Origin: Botryosphaeria dothidea
Lineage: Eukaryota; Ascomycota; Dothideomycetes; Botryosphaeriales; Botryosphaeriaceae
DNA: 64,000 bases
Reading direction: 5' to 3'
NCBI GenBank assembly: GCA_011503125.2
Contig: WWBZ02000033.1
Coordinates: 3,534,001-3,598,000, forward strand
Numbering within the stretch: position 1 is the first letter of the stretch; the number at the start of each line of letters is the position of its first letter. This document shows positions 1 through 14,406 of this stretch, piece after piece. The notes under the pieces are model-generated. The model saw nothing but the letters and a program-made list of their open reading frames with translations, did not search any database and was not told where the DNA came from. A program made the translations under genes and the position numbers.

Positions 1-412
1 CGCTGCAGTTATGTTCCGGGGTGCGCTCGTCTGTTTTCCTTACCGTACATCAGTCTCTGTATAGTTGTCCTTCGCCAAGCAACTCAATCGACCGAGTCGA
101 TGCTCGCGAAGCGTGTAGAAGCAGCTCGGATCGAATGCGCCAATCGAGCCATCGGGTTTGCTTGTCCTCAATTCACGCTCGCGGTGAATTAGCTAGTTGC
201 TACGCGCTAAAGGGCGCAGTCCTGTGACATTCATGCGTTCTCGAGTGCTGCTTGTTCGAGGAGATGTTTACAATACACGCGCGCAACGTAATCAATGCCG
301 CGGCGTAACAAGTCCAGGCCAGGACCGGCGGGGCGCGCGCCCGCGACTCCGGCGCATTCTGCGCCCTACTCAGACCGCCCGCCCAAATAATTCCACACTC
401 GAGCCAACAGGT

Positions 413-419
413 TGACTCA
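413..419 (+). promoter_or_regulatory. GCN4/CPC1-type TGACTCA element
   Basis: A perfect TGACTCA heptamer lies 97 bp before the ATG of the DAHP synthase gene. This is the known binding core of the bZIP regulator Gcn4/CPC1/CpcA, which controls amino-acid biosynthesis genes in fungi. Its place just upstream of the first shikimate-pathway gene fits cross-pathway control. The site is seen directly; its use is inferred. Confidence 0.6.
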
Positions 420-515
420 CTACTTTTTTTCCTTAAAGCCTCAACCAACCGCGCTTCGCCTGTAATCCTCAAGACACCACCCATTCAGCAATCTTCGCCG
501 CACCTTCTAGTGACC

Positions 516-1742
<1,227 letters not shown>

Positions 1743-4348
1743 GCATGGGTACGCATTCGGTTCTTGAAACGGGTTTGGAGTCAAAACGGGCAAAAAGTTC
1801 TTTTCTGGATCTCTTTTTCTACTTCTCTATATTGCTTAGCATCTAGGGTCTCGGTGGCGATAGGACGGATACGACCATTGCATGCATGCACAGAGTTTAA
1901 ACCCTCGACCGGTCCGAAAGAGTCGATGTCTTTTAACTCGTCACGCAGATACCCAGTCTATTCTTTCTATACTAATGAAAATTGCATTTTCGAAACCTAT
2001 CGCCAAGGCGTCCGGTTCTGGCTAAATCTATCTACACATTGTCTTTTGTGATTCCCCTTTTCTTTTCTTTTCTTTTCTTCGCTTGCATCCAAACTCTGTT
2101 ATCTACTACACTAACGGCAAGCTTGCCGTTACAGCTTATCTCAAATATAAGCACTGCAACACCATGCCTGTCAGCATCCATCCGGTCCTTGCCGCCATAC
2201 TGCCGGCGACGTGCTTCCGTATTTGCAATTCAGAAGGTTGCGCAACACGGCGTGCCTGTCCACCGAGCCGCAACGAAAAAAGAGAAAAGATGCCAAGAAA
2301 AAGGGACCTCGCGATAAGAGACGACAAGCGTATCATTTTGATGGGATGACGTGCATCTCGCCGGAACCAGACAAGACGGCATAAGGGGGAGCCTAAAGGG
2401 AAAGAGCAAGACGATCTGCAGAGGGGTGCTGTTGTATTCGTCCTACGGTGTTCCATGCAATGACGCTGTTCTAGTCCTTTTTGACACATTCAGCTGAATA
2501 CGGCTTTTGTTTTCAGGAAACCCGTAAACCTCGCGTAGCGGACGGGCCGCCTCCTCTTAACGTTTCTGTTGGATATCGGGAAAGCGTGCCGTATATTCCC
2601 CGAGGCCGTGCGGTAGCAGCGGGGGGAAAAAGGGTCCAGGCGGGGTCTATATCTGCATGTCAATTTGAGTAAGTTTGTACCCTGTGCGGCTGACGGTGAG
2701 GGGAAGTGATTCTAGAGTGCGGCCCCGCTTTCGGATGTGGGTTTGTTTTGGCGTCCCATTTGCTCTTCCTCCTGCAGGTCATAATTGTCAGATGTGGTCC
2801 GCCTTCCGATTCCCAAGACAATATCTCTCGTACCCGGAAGCGGAAAGGGGCCTAAGGGTGGACAACTGTTTTTTGTAATTTATGAGAGGCACGGCCGTCC
2901 CGTTTCAGGAACACGAGCAGGGAAGGGCGAGGGAAAGAGGCTCTCGGCGGGTTTGCTGAAACGGGCGAGAGGAGGAGAGGGTCCAGGCGCGCGTTGATGC
3001 ATTTGGGTATGCTGTGCGATCAAAAAGAGTTCGTATTTTGACAAATGGGTAAGCCTGAGGTTGAGATTGATGGGGTCCAAGAACATGTGGTGGACGAAGG
3101 AGGAGTAGACTCCGCGCCGGTGCGCTGGATTGAGTGGTCCCCGAGCTTTTTCTGTCTCTCGCTCTCCTCGGCTTTTACGGAAAGAGGCCTCGTTATGGGG
3201 ATCGAGTCTTCCGCAAGGGGACTTCTCGCCGTTGTCTCCTTACGCGAGGTTTTGACTACTGACTCTTTTTTCGAAGTCACTCTGTTATATTGGTGAGATA
3301 ATATATGGTCGTTGCTCTTAACTTATCCGATGTAAGCACATCGGAAGCGTTGTTATCGATGGGAGGGATCGGGGCCATGGACGGGCCTTGCGCAGCTGGG
3401 ATGCGCTTATGCTTATCTCTCGCTCTTATTTCCTCCACATGCCGTCGTTGCCGCCCGGCATCAAGCGAGATACGACAGGAGTGAAACCGCAGCGCGGCGG
3501 TGCAAAAACGCCCTTCCCTAGCGGAAAGAGGGACAAGAGAGCATTCAAGAGGCCGGCTACAACCTCCCCAACAGCCTAATTCCGGTAATCGTTTCATGCC
3601 TCATGCAGCGTCCGCGGGGATCCACAACGGGCGCCCGTTTTTCGCGTACCGTCTTCCCCGAAACAGTCTCTCGCGGAAGGTTCGAAGGTTCGGAACGCCA
3701 GCTGATACAAGGACCCGCAACTCGCTTCGTTTGATAGTCGCGATGATTCTCTCGTTTGCGTTGCGCGAATCCCACGCCTCCGTGCTTTTGCTTCGTTCTC
3801 TTAACTCGATGGCGGTATACGGAGGGGGATGTGAGGGATGCGCAGCATTTCATGCGTTGCAGAACGAGTCGAGTCCGAGGGGATCCTTCTGTGTGGGTCT
3901 GAAAGCCTGGACTCAACAGCTGTGGCGATGAGCGTTGATCGTCACGTCGGAGGGCTGCTTTCCGGTCGCAGCACCTTCAATTGCTTCATGAGTACGTAAT
4001 ACTACTTGCCTCAAGAATATATGAGCCCAAGCTCCTTCGTCAGGGTCTGCTTTGTGTCTGCAAGAAGGGTCTGCACCTAGGCAGTCAGATGTTCCATGGT
4101 GTATTTTGCTGTTCAATCCCCTCAATGACGACACAAGACTCCGTACTCGCATTTTATGGTGCTCTGCGATGTATGTGTTTTAGTTCGTCCAACTGCACTG
4201 AGCAGTGGGATCGTCCTGAACTTCTCATGGACGTTTTGTTGAATATTTTGTCCTGGAAATTACAGCGAGAATTCGAAATGTCTACATTAGGAAAAGACCC
4301 AGCTTCTTTGCAACAGATTCCGTCTATCATCAAGCGCAATCATTACAC
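1743..4348. other. Intergenic region, no supported gene
   Basis: This stretch holds the 3' flanks of two convergent genes (DAHP synthase and sulfate permease). Open frames here are short, lack recognisable domains and have no splice-supported extension. A pyrimidine repeat lies at 2056-2079. Confidence 0.6.
2056..2079 (+). repeat. (CTTTT)n simple repeat
   Basis: Four to five copies of a TTTTC unit in tandem, downstream of the DAHP synthase gene. Confidence 0.8.
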
Positions 4349-6965
4349 TCACTCCGTCTTCCCGCTCGCATCCACATGCACCGTCACCGCATCCTCCCGC
4401 CTCTTCGCGTTCCTCACCGCCGCCCTCACTGCAGCCGCAACATCGATGTGGAAGAACGGCCTATTGACGCCATACACCGTCGCCAGCTTCCTCGCACCGC
4501 CAGCCTCACCCGCCGAGCCCTTCTCCTCATCACCCACGCCTCCTTCATTCCTCACCTCCTCCACCGAGCTCCCGCCCACCTCCGCAACCGCAAACAGCCC
4601 CTCCGTCCCCACGCTCTCCCTCCCCTCCGCATCCGTCGCCGTATACCCAAAGCCCGCCGCCGCCAACGCCCGCTTCGTCCACCGCCTGCCCACGCCCGCG
4701 AAGTGCCACTCCACAACGCCCGGGCTGCCGTGCCGATCCACCTGCTTGCGCACGTCGACGAGGCCCTGCACGCCCGTCACGTCCAGGTGCGCGACGGCGC
4801 CGAAGTCGAGGACGACCGCGCGCAGCACAGGGCGCGGGTCCTGCGCGAGATCGACGACCTGCCCGCGCCGCGGGCCCGGGTCGTTCCACGGCCGGTCGCC
4901 GAGGCGCTTGTAGAAGTTGAGCTGGGCGGGGCGCGTGAGCGCGAAGACGGCGGTCGTGAGCGCGTCGAGGTAGGTGGCCTGGTTGGCGTAGGTGAAGCCG
5001 TCGGTCGGCTTGAAGACGATGATGCCCGGGTAGGGCATCGGGGCGAGGGAGGCGCGCGGGTTGGAGCCGTCGACGTGCGTGAGCGGGAGGTAGGCGTCGA
5101 CGGCGGCGGGCGCGGCGCCAGGCTCGGAGGAGGAGGGGGTCGGAGTGCCGGGGCTGGAGATGTCGGAGGGGGTGGAGGACGAGCTGGGGCGCGCGGTCGC
5201 GTCGGACTGGGGGGAGCGGTGGCGCGCGAGTTCGGCGTCGGTGAGGTAGTGGACGCGGATGCGGCCGAGGACGAGGCCTTTGGCGCGGGCGTGGCGGAAG
5301 AGCAGGACGGCGGCGGAGGCGGCGATGGCGGTGTAGATGCCGTTTTCGATGTTGGTGAAGACGGTGACGAAGACGCCGGCGAAGAAAATGATGACTTCCA
5401 GCGGGGAGATTTGGTAGAAACGGTAGACGACATCGGGAGGCGTGATGAGATCACCCACGGCGTGAATGATCAGCCCGGCCAGACTGGCTGAAGGAATGTA
5501 GAAGAAGACTGAGGTCAGGGCGTACAGGGCCAGGAGCACAAGGATGGCCGTAAAAATACCGGCAAGTGGGGTGCGGACGCCAGCCTTGGACTTGATGGCG
5601 GTACGGGAGAAGGAACCAGTGGCGGGATATCCACCCAGGAAGGGACCGAAAACATTCGTGAAGCCGAGAGCTACCAGTTCTTGTGAAGGATCAATGGTAT
5701 AGTTGTTGATACGCCCGAAAGATTTCGAGATTGCAATGTGTTCAATTAGCAAGACGATAATAGCGGCAGGAAGTTCACTCGAGAACGCCTTGATCAATCG
5801 AGTATCAATATGCGGGGCACCCGCGTGTTGGAAACCTGCAAATGGATCAGCTCACAACCCGTCACTACAGTGAAGACGACACTTACCTCGCGGAACAGTA
5901 CCCAGAATCTTGAACTTTGCCTCCTTAGAGTTCGAGATACCTCTGTTCGCAAGCCAGCTCACCATAGTGTACAGAAGGATGATGAAGGCCATTCTCAAGG
6001 TGGAGAGGAAGAACCACAGCTTCTTCCGTTGCGGCTGCCTCTCGGACATGGTGTTGCAGAGCCAGCGGATGAAGTAGAGGGCGAACAGAGCAGTGAGACC
6101 CAATGCAGCGTCGAGTTTGGTTGAACCAAGCTTCTTCAGCGTGTTGATAAGCACTAAGTAGGTTGCCTCGCGGGTGTTGATTCCAGAAATTCCCATCATC
6201 GTCGGAACCTGGCCAACAGCAATGCTGAAAGCAGCTCCCGTCATGAATGACGTGATGGCAACAAGAGGAATGAATTCGACAATCCATCCAGCGCGAATCA
6301 GACCGATGAAGAGTAGAATGGCTCCGGAAATGAGGGAGAGTCCTCTGGCGACTTGCTCGGCGGGAATGTCAGGATGCTTGTCTTGCACCTTGATGACGAT
6401 GTTGCCAACAATGGTTGACATGACAGCGACGGTCTATATTTACAACGTCAGCTCTGGTCTTCATGAATATTGTCAGTGCAAACTTACACCAATAGTGATA
6501 TCCTTGGAAGTAGCAAAGGCCCAGTACAATAAAAATCCAACAAAGGAGGTATACAGGCCATACTCTGGCGGCAACTTAGCCAACAGGGCATAAGCCATAC
6601 CCTGCGGCACAACCACAAAGCCAACAGTCACACCTGATTACCATCCAAGTCAGGAAAAAAAAAATTACTCTGATTCGGCGGTTCGAGGACTCACCGGCAA
6701 TTATATCTCCGGTCAGCCATTGAAGATTGTAGTGGAAAATCCAGTTCCAAAAGGGGAAAAGGCTTTTGATGTAGCGAGCACCACCAGCTCGCGAAGGCTT
6801 GAATTGCAACAACCATTCTTTCACAGTCGGCTCTTCCTCATAGTAAGGTTCGATATCGCTGGGCAAAGAAGCGTATTCGTGCTTGTCGGGCTCGTGGCGG
6901 TAGTCGACGTGAATACCAAGCGGTTTGGCCAAGGCGCGGCCAAAGTCCTTGCCGCGTGAAGGCAT
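4349..6965 (-). CDS. Sulfate permease, SulP family with STAS domain
   Basis: Plasma-membrane sulfate uptake protein of the SUL1/SutB/CYS-14 type. Exons on the minus strand are 6695-6965, 6488-6633, 5887-6433 and 4349-5835, about 816 residues. The second exon reads GVTVGFVVVPQGMAYALLA, the conserved SulP start of the membrane domain, followed by SKDITIG and TVAVMSTIVGN across an intron. About ten to twelve hydrophobic helices follow, with LLIEHIAISKSFGR in the middle and FGPFLGGYPATGSFSRTAI. The last 250 residues form a STAS domain (VVLDFGAVAHLDVTGVQGL). A Ser/Pro-rich linker of about 50 residues joins the two. In fungi such genes are induced by sulfur starvation; I did not identify a CYS3/MetR site. 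Confidence 0.93.
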
Positions 6966-8869
6966 GGTGGTTGGACTGAATCAAGTGATACAAAGACCCC
7001 TTGGAGAAAAACCGCATGGCCCAACTCCATCTTTAAAGCCCTCTGTCAACCTCACGCAGGTTGGCAAAATCCAAGATCGAACGACGGCGGAAAAACATTG
7101 TGCCCAGGCTCTGGGTATTCTTGGTGGTCCGGTCTGGGCCGAGCGCTGTAGGGCAGACCGCCGGCGGAGCGTTGCCAGACATTGGGCGAAGAACATCAAA
7201 AGAAAGGACCGGCTTGCAATCGCAATACTCAGGTGAAATGTCGTCAGTTTTTAGGGCGCTGCCAATGTTCTTGTGCTGCTCGCTTGTCCGCAACCGCCCG
7301 GCTTGGATGCCTTGGATGCCAAGGGGGCCTACTTGGCGGCTGAAACATGACACAGCTCGTTTTCAACGCCATCCTGACGATTGAGCATTGAAATAGTTGG
7401 ATTGGCCAATAGGCCGTTCGTCTCAATGAGATCGAAGCTACTGCTCTCTCTCAATTCGGTTGTATCAGCCACGGCGTAATGTCGAACGCATCCAGACCAT
7501 CCACCCCTTCAACGCCACGGCCATTTGACATACTGGTGGTTCAGCTACTACTTCTGTGGCACTCGCGCGTCAATCAGTCTGCACTTGATATTGCTACAAT
7601 TCATCAGGTCCGCGGAGATTTGAAATGCCTCTCAAGCAAGGATCAACGGAAGGTTGCGACGGCGTGGACATCCCGGAACAAGACCCGACCACCTGGCTCT
7701 TCTCTACACACACTTTTTCGGGACAATGGAATGCCTCTGGCGTCACCCAAGGTGTAAAGCGCATTGCGAATTCCGTCCCACCATCGCGAATTGTCGCGTA
7801 TGGTGCTTGCCAACGACGCCTATCTCTCAGCAATTTCTTGGTGTTGCGTAACCGAGCTGGTCCCTGACAGGTGTTCCGAGCGGGCAAAAAAATGGGTCCG
7901 CTTTTGCTCGGTTTGCACCAAGAAGCTGGTGCTATGAGATTCGAAGATTCAGCAGTGCAATTTTTGAATCCAAAATTGCGGATGGACAGGACGTGCAGTC
8001 GAGAGCGAGTTCGGCACACAGGATGGCTGGGCTAGGATAGAGTTTCCGCCGAAGTCGTTGCAGGGTAAGTGCGCAAAAGCCTTTCCAAGCCTGGACCCTG
8101 TGATCTTTGCTTTTCTTGAACAATTTTCGGCAATGCGAACACTCTAAATCTTGCAGAGTCAGATCTGGATTGCTGGGCAGGACGCCTCCATGGTTGGGCC
8201 AAGCCGAGATCTGGTCGCGTGCTCGTTGCTGGCCGTCCTCGCGTAGGTTGAAGTAAGAAGGGTGCTGTGAATAGTTGGAACGAGAATTCGCACGTACAAG
8301 CGCTTCCGTACTCATGGCTGAGCAACGAACTCGTCTCGATTACTTGGTGGTTGCGAAAATGCCAGTGATGGCACCAAGAAGATGCGAATTCACGGTCGAG
8401 CTGAGAGTTTGTCAGCTTATCTGTCTTCATCAGGTTTGAAATAGTTAATTCATCGGCGTCGGGCGTCCTGAAGCAAACGCACACGACAACGGAGGGTAAC
8501 TTCATTGCGGCAACACGTGAGGCTTCAGACAGACGGCTTGGGTCAAATGGCAAGCGGTGGCGGTGGTTCAGAGCAGCATTGTTGGTGAATGAGGCAAATC
8601 TTTGGCGCTACAGGAGGAAATTCTTGATGCCTTGTGGCGCTCTTGGGAGGCTGAAGGAAAGAGTCGTGCGAGAGGAAGCCGCCGGACTTGACACCTGTCC
8701 GGCTGAGGCTTAGCGTCCTGGCGTGCACAGGAAGAGAAAGAATTATTCACACTCCCCACTCATTTCTCTCAACTACGAGCGGAGGCAATGGAACTAGCAG
8801 AAGGGTCAAGTACTCAGACCAAATGAAAACGTATATTCATTTTTTCGTTTGAAGATAGGGATCTATACC
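6966..8869. other. Intergenic region, no supported gene
   Basis: Upstream DNA of the sulfate permease and downstream DNA of the DUF7580 gene. Minus-strand frames of 127 and 173 codons overlap at 7932-8553 but show no domain, signal peptide or convincing splice structure. Confidence 0.5.
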
Positions 8870-10631
8870 TCAAATTGGAACTCGATCCACGGAAAGGTAC
8901 CTGATCTCTTGTTCCAAAGGTGCAATGACATTTTTCAGCAATCCAAGCTGGATCTCCATGTCATCCAACTCTGCGGAACGCATTTCGGGTACCCAATCCA
9001 TCTCCAAACATGCATGGATCGCGTCCCGGAAGGGACACTGGTCCATTCCTTGGACAATGCGACGAGCTACGAACAAGTCAGTGTTGACGGTCGGACTTGC
9101 TCGTTCTTTCGGTTTTCTCCAGGCCTCAATAGGCTTCTCGTTGAAGATTTCGATGAGTAGGACACCAAGAGTGAATATGTACGGATTACGATGCCAGAGG
9201 CCATTGCCAGATTCGGCAGCCCTGGGTGCTCTTGCTTGGTTGAAGCGCGCTGTGAGGAAAGGATGATCGAGGTCTGGCTCATCTTCGGCTTTAAAAAAGA
9301 ACGAAATGTCCTCTTTGATCCACCCCTTGGATAGCCAATCGCTATTGTGATAGAGCAAAAGGGAGTACGCAAACACCAATGCAAGCTTCCTTTTCTCTTT
9401 TGAGCGTATCTTGGCGTATCCGACGAGAAGCTCATTAAGGGTTACCGGATCTTCAGTTCCCAGAAAGTTCAGTTTCCTTTGGAGTGGGTTCAGCTGCCAC
9501 ATGCTCGGTTGGCCTTGAAGGTCTTCGACGAAAAGGCGGAGGCAAAATTCCTGCGTACCAGACTCGATTGCTTGACATAATCTCTCCAAAGCCTTGCGAT
9601 TTGCCGCGCCACGCGCTCTAAGGGTCATTTAGTAGATGTATGTAGTCCTTAGGGATAGATTATTACCGGCTTGAACAGGCGACAACACTTGCTTCCTGCC
9701 ACTTGCAGCTTTTGTTCGAACAATGATCAGGATCTGCTGATAAGACAAAGGTAATATCTACAGTCATGTCCGTAGAACCCTTGTCTTGAAAGTGTTCGAG
9801 ATGCAGTTTGAAATCATGCTTCTCTGTGCATGAACAATGGTAATGCCTCTCAAATGTTGAATAGAGGTTCGTAAGTAGATTCCGCAAACTGGAAGATGGA
9901 AGCGTTGTCTCAGTGATCTTGTCTTGTGTAGTTGACAAGTTATGGACTCCCTGAGTTGTAGAAACCGAACTTTCATAGGCCTTTCCAATGAGTGTCCCTA
10001 ACCTCGTGTTCCAAGTGTCGAGCCTCATGAGAAATTCCTGGCGCTCTTTATGTTTTCGGAAGAACTGAAACCTTTCCAGAAAGGTGCTCCTCGTGGCTTC
10101 TGACTCTTTGGCAATAGTGAACTCCTGGAGCTTGTTGAAAATCAGCCGTTCGTTCTGGCCGGAGCTGTAATTAGCGAGATTTAGAAGTATGCGGATTAGA
10201 TATCGGCTCACCTCATCTTTCCTGCTCAGCCGATTACCTTTCTCTTGAATGAGCCCACTCAACAGCATGACGAGCCTTTTATTGATGCGAGTAAATTGAT
10301 TGAAATTATCTTCTGTCCTGAAGTAGCTCCGGATCTGCTTCTCAATGTTACTGTCATTCTGCCAAGCTGCCAGGAATCCGGAACTGTTGGGAAGATTTTC
10401 ATTGCTCAGTGCAGATGTGGCGATTGGAGTGCGTATTTTGCCGATGTTGTTGTTGAGTTCCACTATCTGATAGTAAAATTCCTCATAGAACTCCTCCAAC
10501 TTCTCATCCCATCGACTTCTGATTGCAACATTGAGAATGGATTCGACGCCATCCGTATATGCTTTGGCTGTTTCAATGAACAGAGGAAGTACTGCCAGGG
10601 CGAGGCCTGCGAATTCCACACTGGAAGCCAT
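8870..10631 (-). CDS. DUF7580-type protein with HeLo-like helical N-terminus
   Basis: Exons 9667-10631 and 8870-9617, intron 49 bp, about 570 residues. The N-terminus (MASSVEFAGLALAVLPLFIE) is the hydrophobic helix typical of fungal HeLo/SesA-like proteins, followed by a long amphipathic helical region. The second half has the pattern of DUF7580, a degenerate kinase-like fold: a Cys/His segment HYHCSCTEKHDFKLHL, then LALVFAYSLLLYHNSDWLSKGW and DISFF, and near the end a PYIFTLGVLLIEI stretch like a kinase F-helix. HeLo-type domains act in fungal programmed cell death and heterokaryon incompatibility; whether this protein does is inference. It is transcribed away from a NACHT gene, with about 325 bp between the two ATGs. 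A GT-AG-like stretch near 10150-10215 was left unspliced because splicing would break the frame. Confidence 0.85.
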
Positions 10632-10956
10632 TAAATGCTAGGCGTGCAGTGGCTCCTTTGACACAAGGAACTCACATCACTCAGGAGTAAGTAGTGGGGC
10701 GTGGAGGGGAAGAAGAAATTTCAAGGCAAGAGATGGTCAATCAAGGAGCGCAAGGCTGAATACGCGGATCGGCTGATCCGCGACATCCACTACCCCGCTG
10801 TGGCGTATACTTATGCGAGCAGATAAATGACCATCCAATCATTGTCGCGATTTTGGCCCCCATGGACTAGCAATTTTGCCTAGACTCTGCTTATTTGCAT
10901 ATGCGCAGGAAGGCTATCAGCTGAGAAAACAGCCCCTCCACACTACTACGATCGGT

Positions 10957-13900
10957 ATGAAACGTGGAGAGAACGAGACCTTCTATAGCTCTTCACCAGA
11001 AAGACTCAATGAAACATCCTATCTCAACCTCAGTCGGCCAGCGACCATGCTCTCAGATAACCAGCATCCTGAGAGCGTCCTTGAAGCCGCAAGCATATGC
11101 GCACAGTCTTTCGTACGCTTGGCCGCTAAAAATGAAGGAATCGCTATGGAAAACCAGTTTGGTCGTCTCAAAGTCTGGGCCGGAAACCTTGGCGTGTTTA
11201 CGAAAGGCCCTGCTTCAGCTGACTACCGTCTGCGAGAAGATTCAATCATCAAGGACCTCGTTATCAAACTCCTTTGCCGGCTTACTATAAAGTTGGATCA
11301 ATTCTCCGACAGACCCTCCATGAACACAAGAAGCTCCAGCCTGGAAGATCAAGACAGGCTTTCAGACGGCTCTAGTTCATCATTAGGTCTTAGTTCAGAT
11401 ACTGACACAGATTCGGAGAACGGCGTAGACCAAGACATTGACAGCTTGCAGAAATCAAACAATCGACAGATGGACCTGAATGATGTCAATGTTATCATTA
11501 CGCGCCTATACAAAATCACATCAATTATAAATAAACCTGTTCCCGCAAGAGAGCACGACAAAGTGCAGGACTGGTTCGCGAGCGAGGGATCACAGCTGGA
11601 ACATCAGCTTTCGGAGTTGAGATCATTCACCGACTGGCTGATCAAAAACAAATACCCGAGGTTAAAACACTGTACCTTCTAGCTCAAACGCCTCGTAGAG
11701 TCAGTGGTCCAACGTCGAAAGATCTTGCTGTACCGTGAGGGGCATCACACGAAGCCGAGGCAAGGAATTGGAAACTGGGATGATCCAAGAAATTCAACAC
11801 CAGCACTGCTTGAAAAGATTGGCCGGGACTCCGCAAGCATCGAAACCACCGGCGCAATAGTAAACTCAGATCTTCGCGAGCTTCGGGGAGAACAAAAGGC
11901 CGTCCGCTTCCAGCCAACTTCATCTTCCACTCTCAGTTGTCCGGATATCCCCTCTAACCCAACATCAATTATTCTCTCCGAAATCAAACCATCTACCCCT
12001 CTTGGTTTGGAAGAATTGGATATACCGCCACCTCCTTTGCAATTTTCCGGTGGGGTTGAAGTAGTTTGTCCTTACTGTAGTCTATCTTTGGGAGAAGACC
12101 TCCTCAACAACAGAAAACCGCGACACTGGAAGTAAGTCCCCAGTAGATGTGATAAATCTCAAGCTAATGATCCGCGAACTTACACTGCGATAGGCTCCAC
12201 GTTCTAGCTGACTTGAACCCATATCTATGCCTATTCGAAGACTGTAAATCCCCGTTCTAGTAGTATGAGACTAAAGAGGATTGGATCAATCACATGGCTT
12301 GTGAACATACCAAACGCTGGTACTGCCAGGCCAGGGGGCATGAAAATCAGGTTTTCAACCGCAAGGTCGACCTTGAAGATCATATACGGCAAAGCCACAT
12401 CCACGACATTGCTGAAGATCAAGTTGAACCATTGGTCGAGGCGAGTGCTAAACCAGCATCTGAGATGTTTGCAATACTTGTGGTGGCTTTGGGCGCATAT
12501 GAAGAACCAACTCGGGGCTCCGTTCCTGCTTGTCCCTTCTGCGAAGAGTTCAGTGCCCAGAATCACCCACCTGGGAATGGTTCTCCAGAAGTCTATTCGA
12601 ATGGCTTCGACAAGTTGATTAGCGAGCACATTGCAAGACATCTTGAGTCCATATCTTTGCTTTCTCTTCCTGGAAGAGAAGATATAGCCCTTTCCGACTC
12701 TCCTTGGGCAAGCGAGGAACCTGTTAACAGACTAAGCGATGACGAGCCGGCGGTATCCAGGACTGAAGACTTGTCATTGTCATTCGAGGACAATGGCACA
12801 AGCTCCGCAGAGAGTCTTTATGATGATACTCCTCTGTTGTGTCAAGATTGGGACTTCATTTTCAATGCCCCCGGAGGAAGATTGAGCATATTTCCATCTG
12901 CTGAGGAAGACGATTTGTTGCGGAAATTCCTAGAGACTCTTCAATTAAATGGTAAGTCCAACCATATTCTTAATCATCCTATTATTCGTGTTGGACATCC
13001 TCGATGACTTACAGTATTGCTGTTCAGGTACGCAAAGGTTGTCGATTGAGGAACAAGACTGCCTCAAGACCCTTACACGCCCAGACAGCCGACAAGATGA
13101 GCCTGTGGTGGAAGAAGGTACATGCACATGGTTATTTTCGAATCCACAGTACCAAAGATGGTTGGATATGAAGCAAGGACTTTTATGGATCGATGGCAAG
13201 GAAGGTTCCGGAAAATCCACCTTGATGAAATTCGCTAGGGACAGCCTCATGAGAAACCAAACTCCGCTGGATGCTGTTGTTGCGTCGTTTGTCTTTGATG
13301 AAGAGTATCCCTCCCGGCCAATCAGTTTGGTAACATGCCTACAGTCGTTATTATGCCAACTGCTGCCTCATTTACCGGCTTCTCTCTCCGATTTGACCTC
13401 AAAGTTTCGGCACGCCAAGGAAATAAAAGGGGATTACGGCAAAGATTGGACCTGGACTGAGGACGAGCTACGAAAAGCTTTGACAGAAGCCTTGGGACAA
13501 TCCCAAAGAAAATTGCGAATATTCATCTTCATCGACGCATTCAATTCTGGCCGCGACTCTGACATTAGCCGGTTTACGGAGCTGTTCGAACTCATTGAGG
13601 AGCCTCTCAATATATGCAATGCCGCGGGATTGCGTATTATACGCACAGCACCTAGAATACCTGCTGCCCATATCATGATGGAGCGTGAAACGACGAACGA
13701 CATAAGAACATACATCAAGCGCCAACTCAGGCGGAGCGCGGAAAGCATATTGAATCCGGAGACATCCGATCAGATCACTCGGAAGATTGAGATTAAATCT
13801 CAAGGCGTATTTCAATGGGCAGCTCTCGTTCTCTCGCATGTTTGTTTCATGGTCCAGAGCGGAGGTACTTTCGATTCTGTCTTCCAGTATGTCCAGGAGG

Positions 13901-14406
13901 CGCCCAGTTCGATCCCTGCGCTCTACGGAAGAATCATTCGCGCTGTTGAGTCAGATGAAAGAGCTTTCTCCATGGTTCAATGGTTAGCTCTTACAGAGAG
14001 GCCATTGACCATTCAGGAACTCCAGGAAGCGATGACCCTTGCACGTGAAGATCTTGATGCTACACAACCCGAGGGCCGCTTGTCTGGAAAAGAAAGGAAT
14101 TGGCTCTCAGAAGAGCAAATGATTACGCTTATCCAGAACGCGTCTCACGGCCTGGCTAAGATTGTCACGCATGAACGCAAGCTTGTTGTGCAGCTGGCTT
14201 ATCCCAGCTTCCGGAACTATCTGGAGGACTACATACGGCAACGCTTGGAACGAACACCGGATCCATACGAAGTCGGACATTGGAGAATTTTCAATGTTTG
14301 TATCAACTATTTTCAGATTGAAGAGATCTCAGACAACGTATCACTGGGCAAGGATCATCTCAAATCATCATTTCCGTTTCTGGAGTATGCTACTTGTTGG
14401 ATTTGA
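10957..14406 (+). pseudogene. C2H2 zinc-finger NACHT (STAND) NTPase, interrupted by in-frame TAG codons
   Basis: A fungal NLR-like gene. The frame is continuous over segments 10957-12131, 12194-12951 and 13028-14406 (introns 62 and 76 bp), apart from TAG at 11680-11682 and TAG TAG at 12258-12263. Between them lie conserved zinc-binding motifs: CPYC near 12070, NPYLCLFEDC across the first intron, EHTKRWYCQ, and CPFCEE followed by HIARHLESISLLSLP. Downstream is a NACHT module: Walker A GKEGSGKST at about 13195, Walker B IFIFIDAF at about 13520, the GVFQWAALV helix near 13810 and a helical arm ending in SFPFLEYATCWI before TGA. Such proteins are signal-sensing ATPases in non-self recognition. 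The three TAGs sit at points where homologous modules would continue, so I read them as nonsense mutations. Start uncertain: ATG at 10957 or 11047. Confidence 0.75.

Noticed and set aside
3500..3931. Plus-strand frame of 143 codons downstream of DAHP synthase
   Set aside because: No recognisable feature, overlapped by an equally long antisense frame; typical of chance frames in G/C-rich DNA.
4376..5491. Long plus-strand frames of 371 and 310 codons opposite the sulfate permease
   Set aside because: They are antisense shadows of a G/C-rich coding exon; translations are low-complexity Arg/Val/Gly text, while the minus strand encodes clear SulP/STAS motifs.
7932..8553. Overlapping minus-strand frames of 127 and 173 codons
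   Set aside because: No domain, no signal peptide and no convincing splice join; a short CSHCRKLF stretch alone is not enough.
10153..10213. A GTGAGC...ACAG pair inside the DUF7580 gene that looks like an intron
   Set aside because: Its removal shifts the frame and destroys the downstream protein, whereas reading through is continuous.
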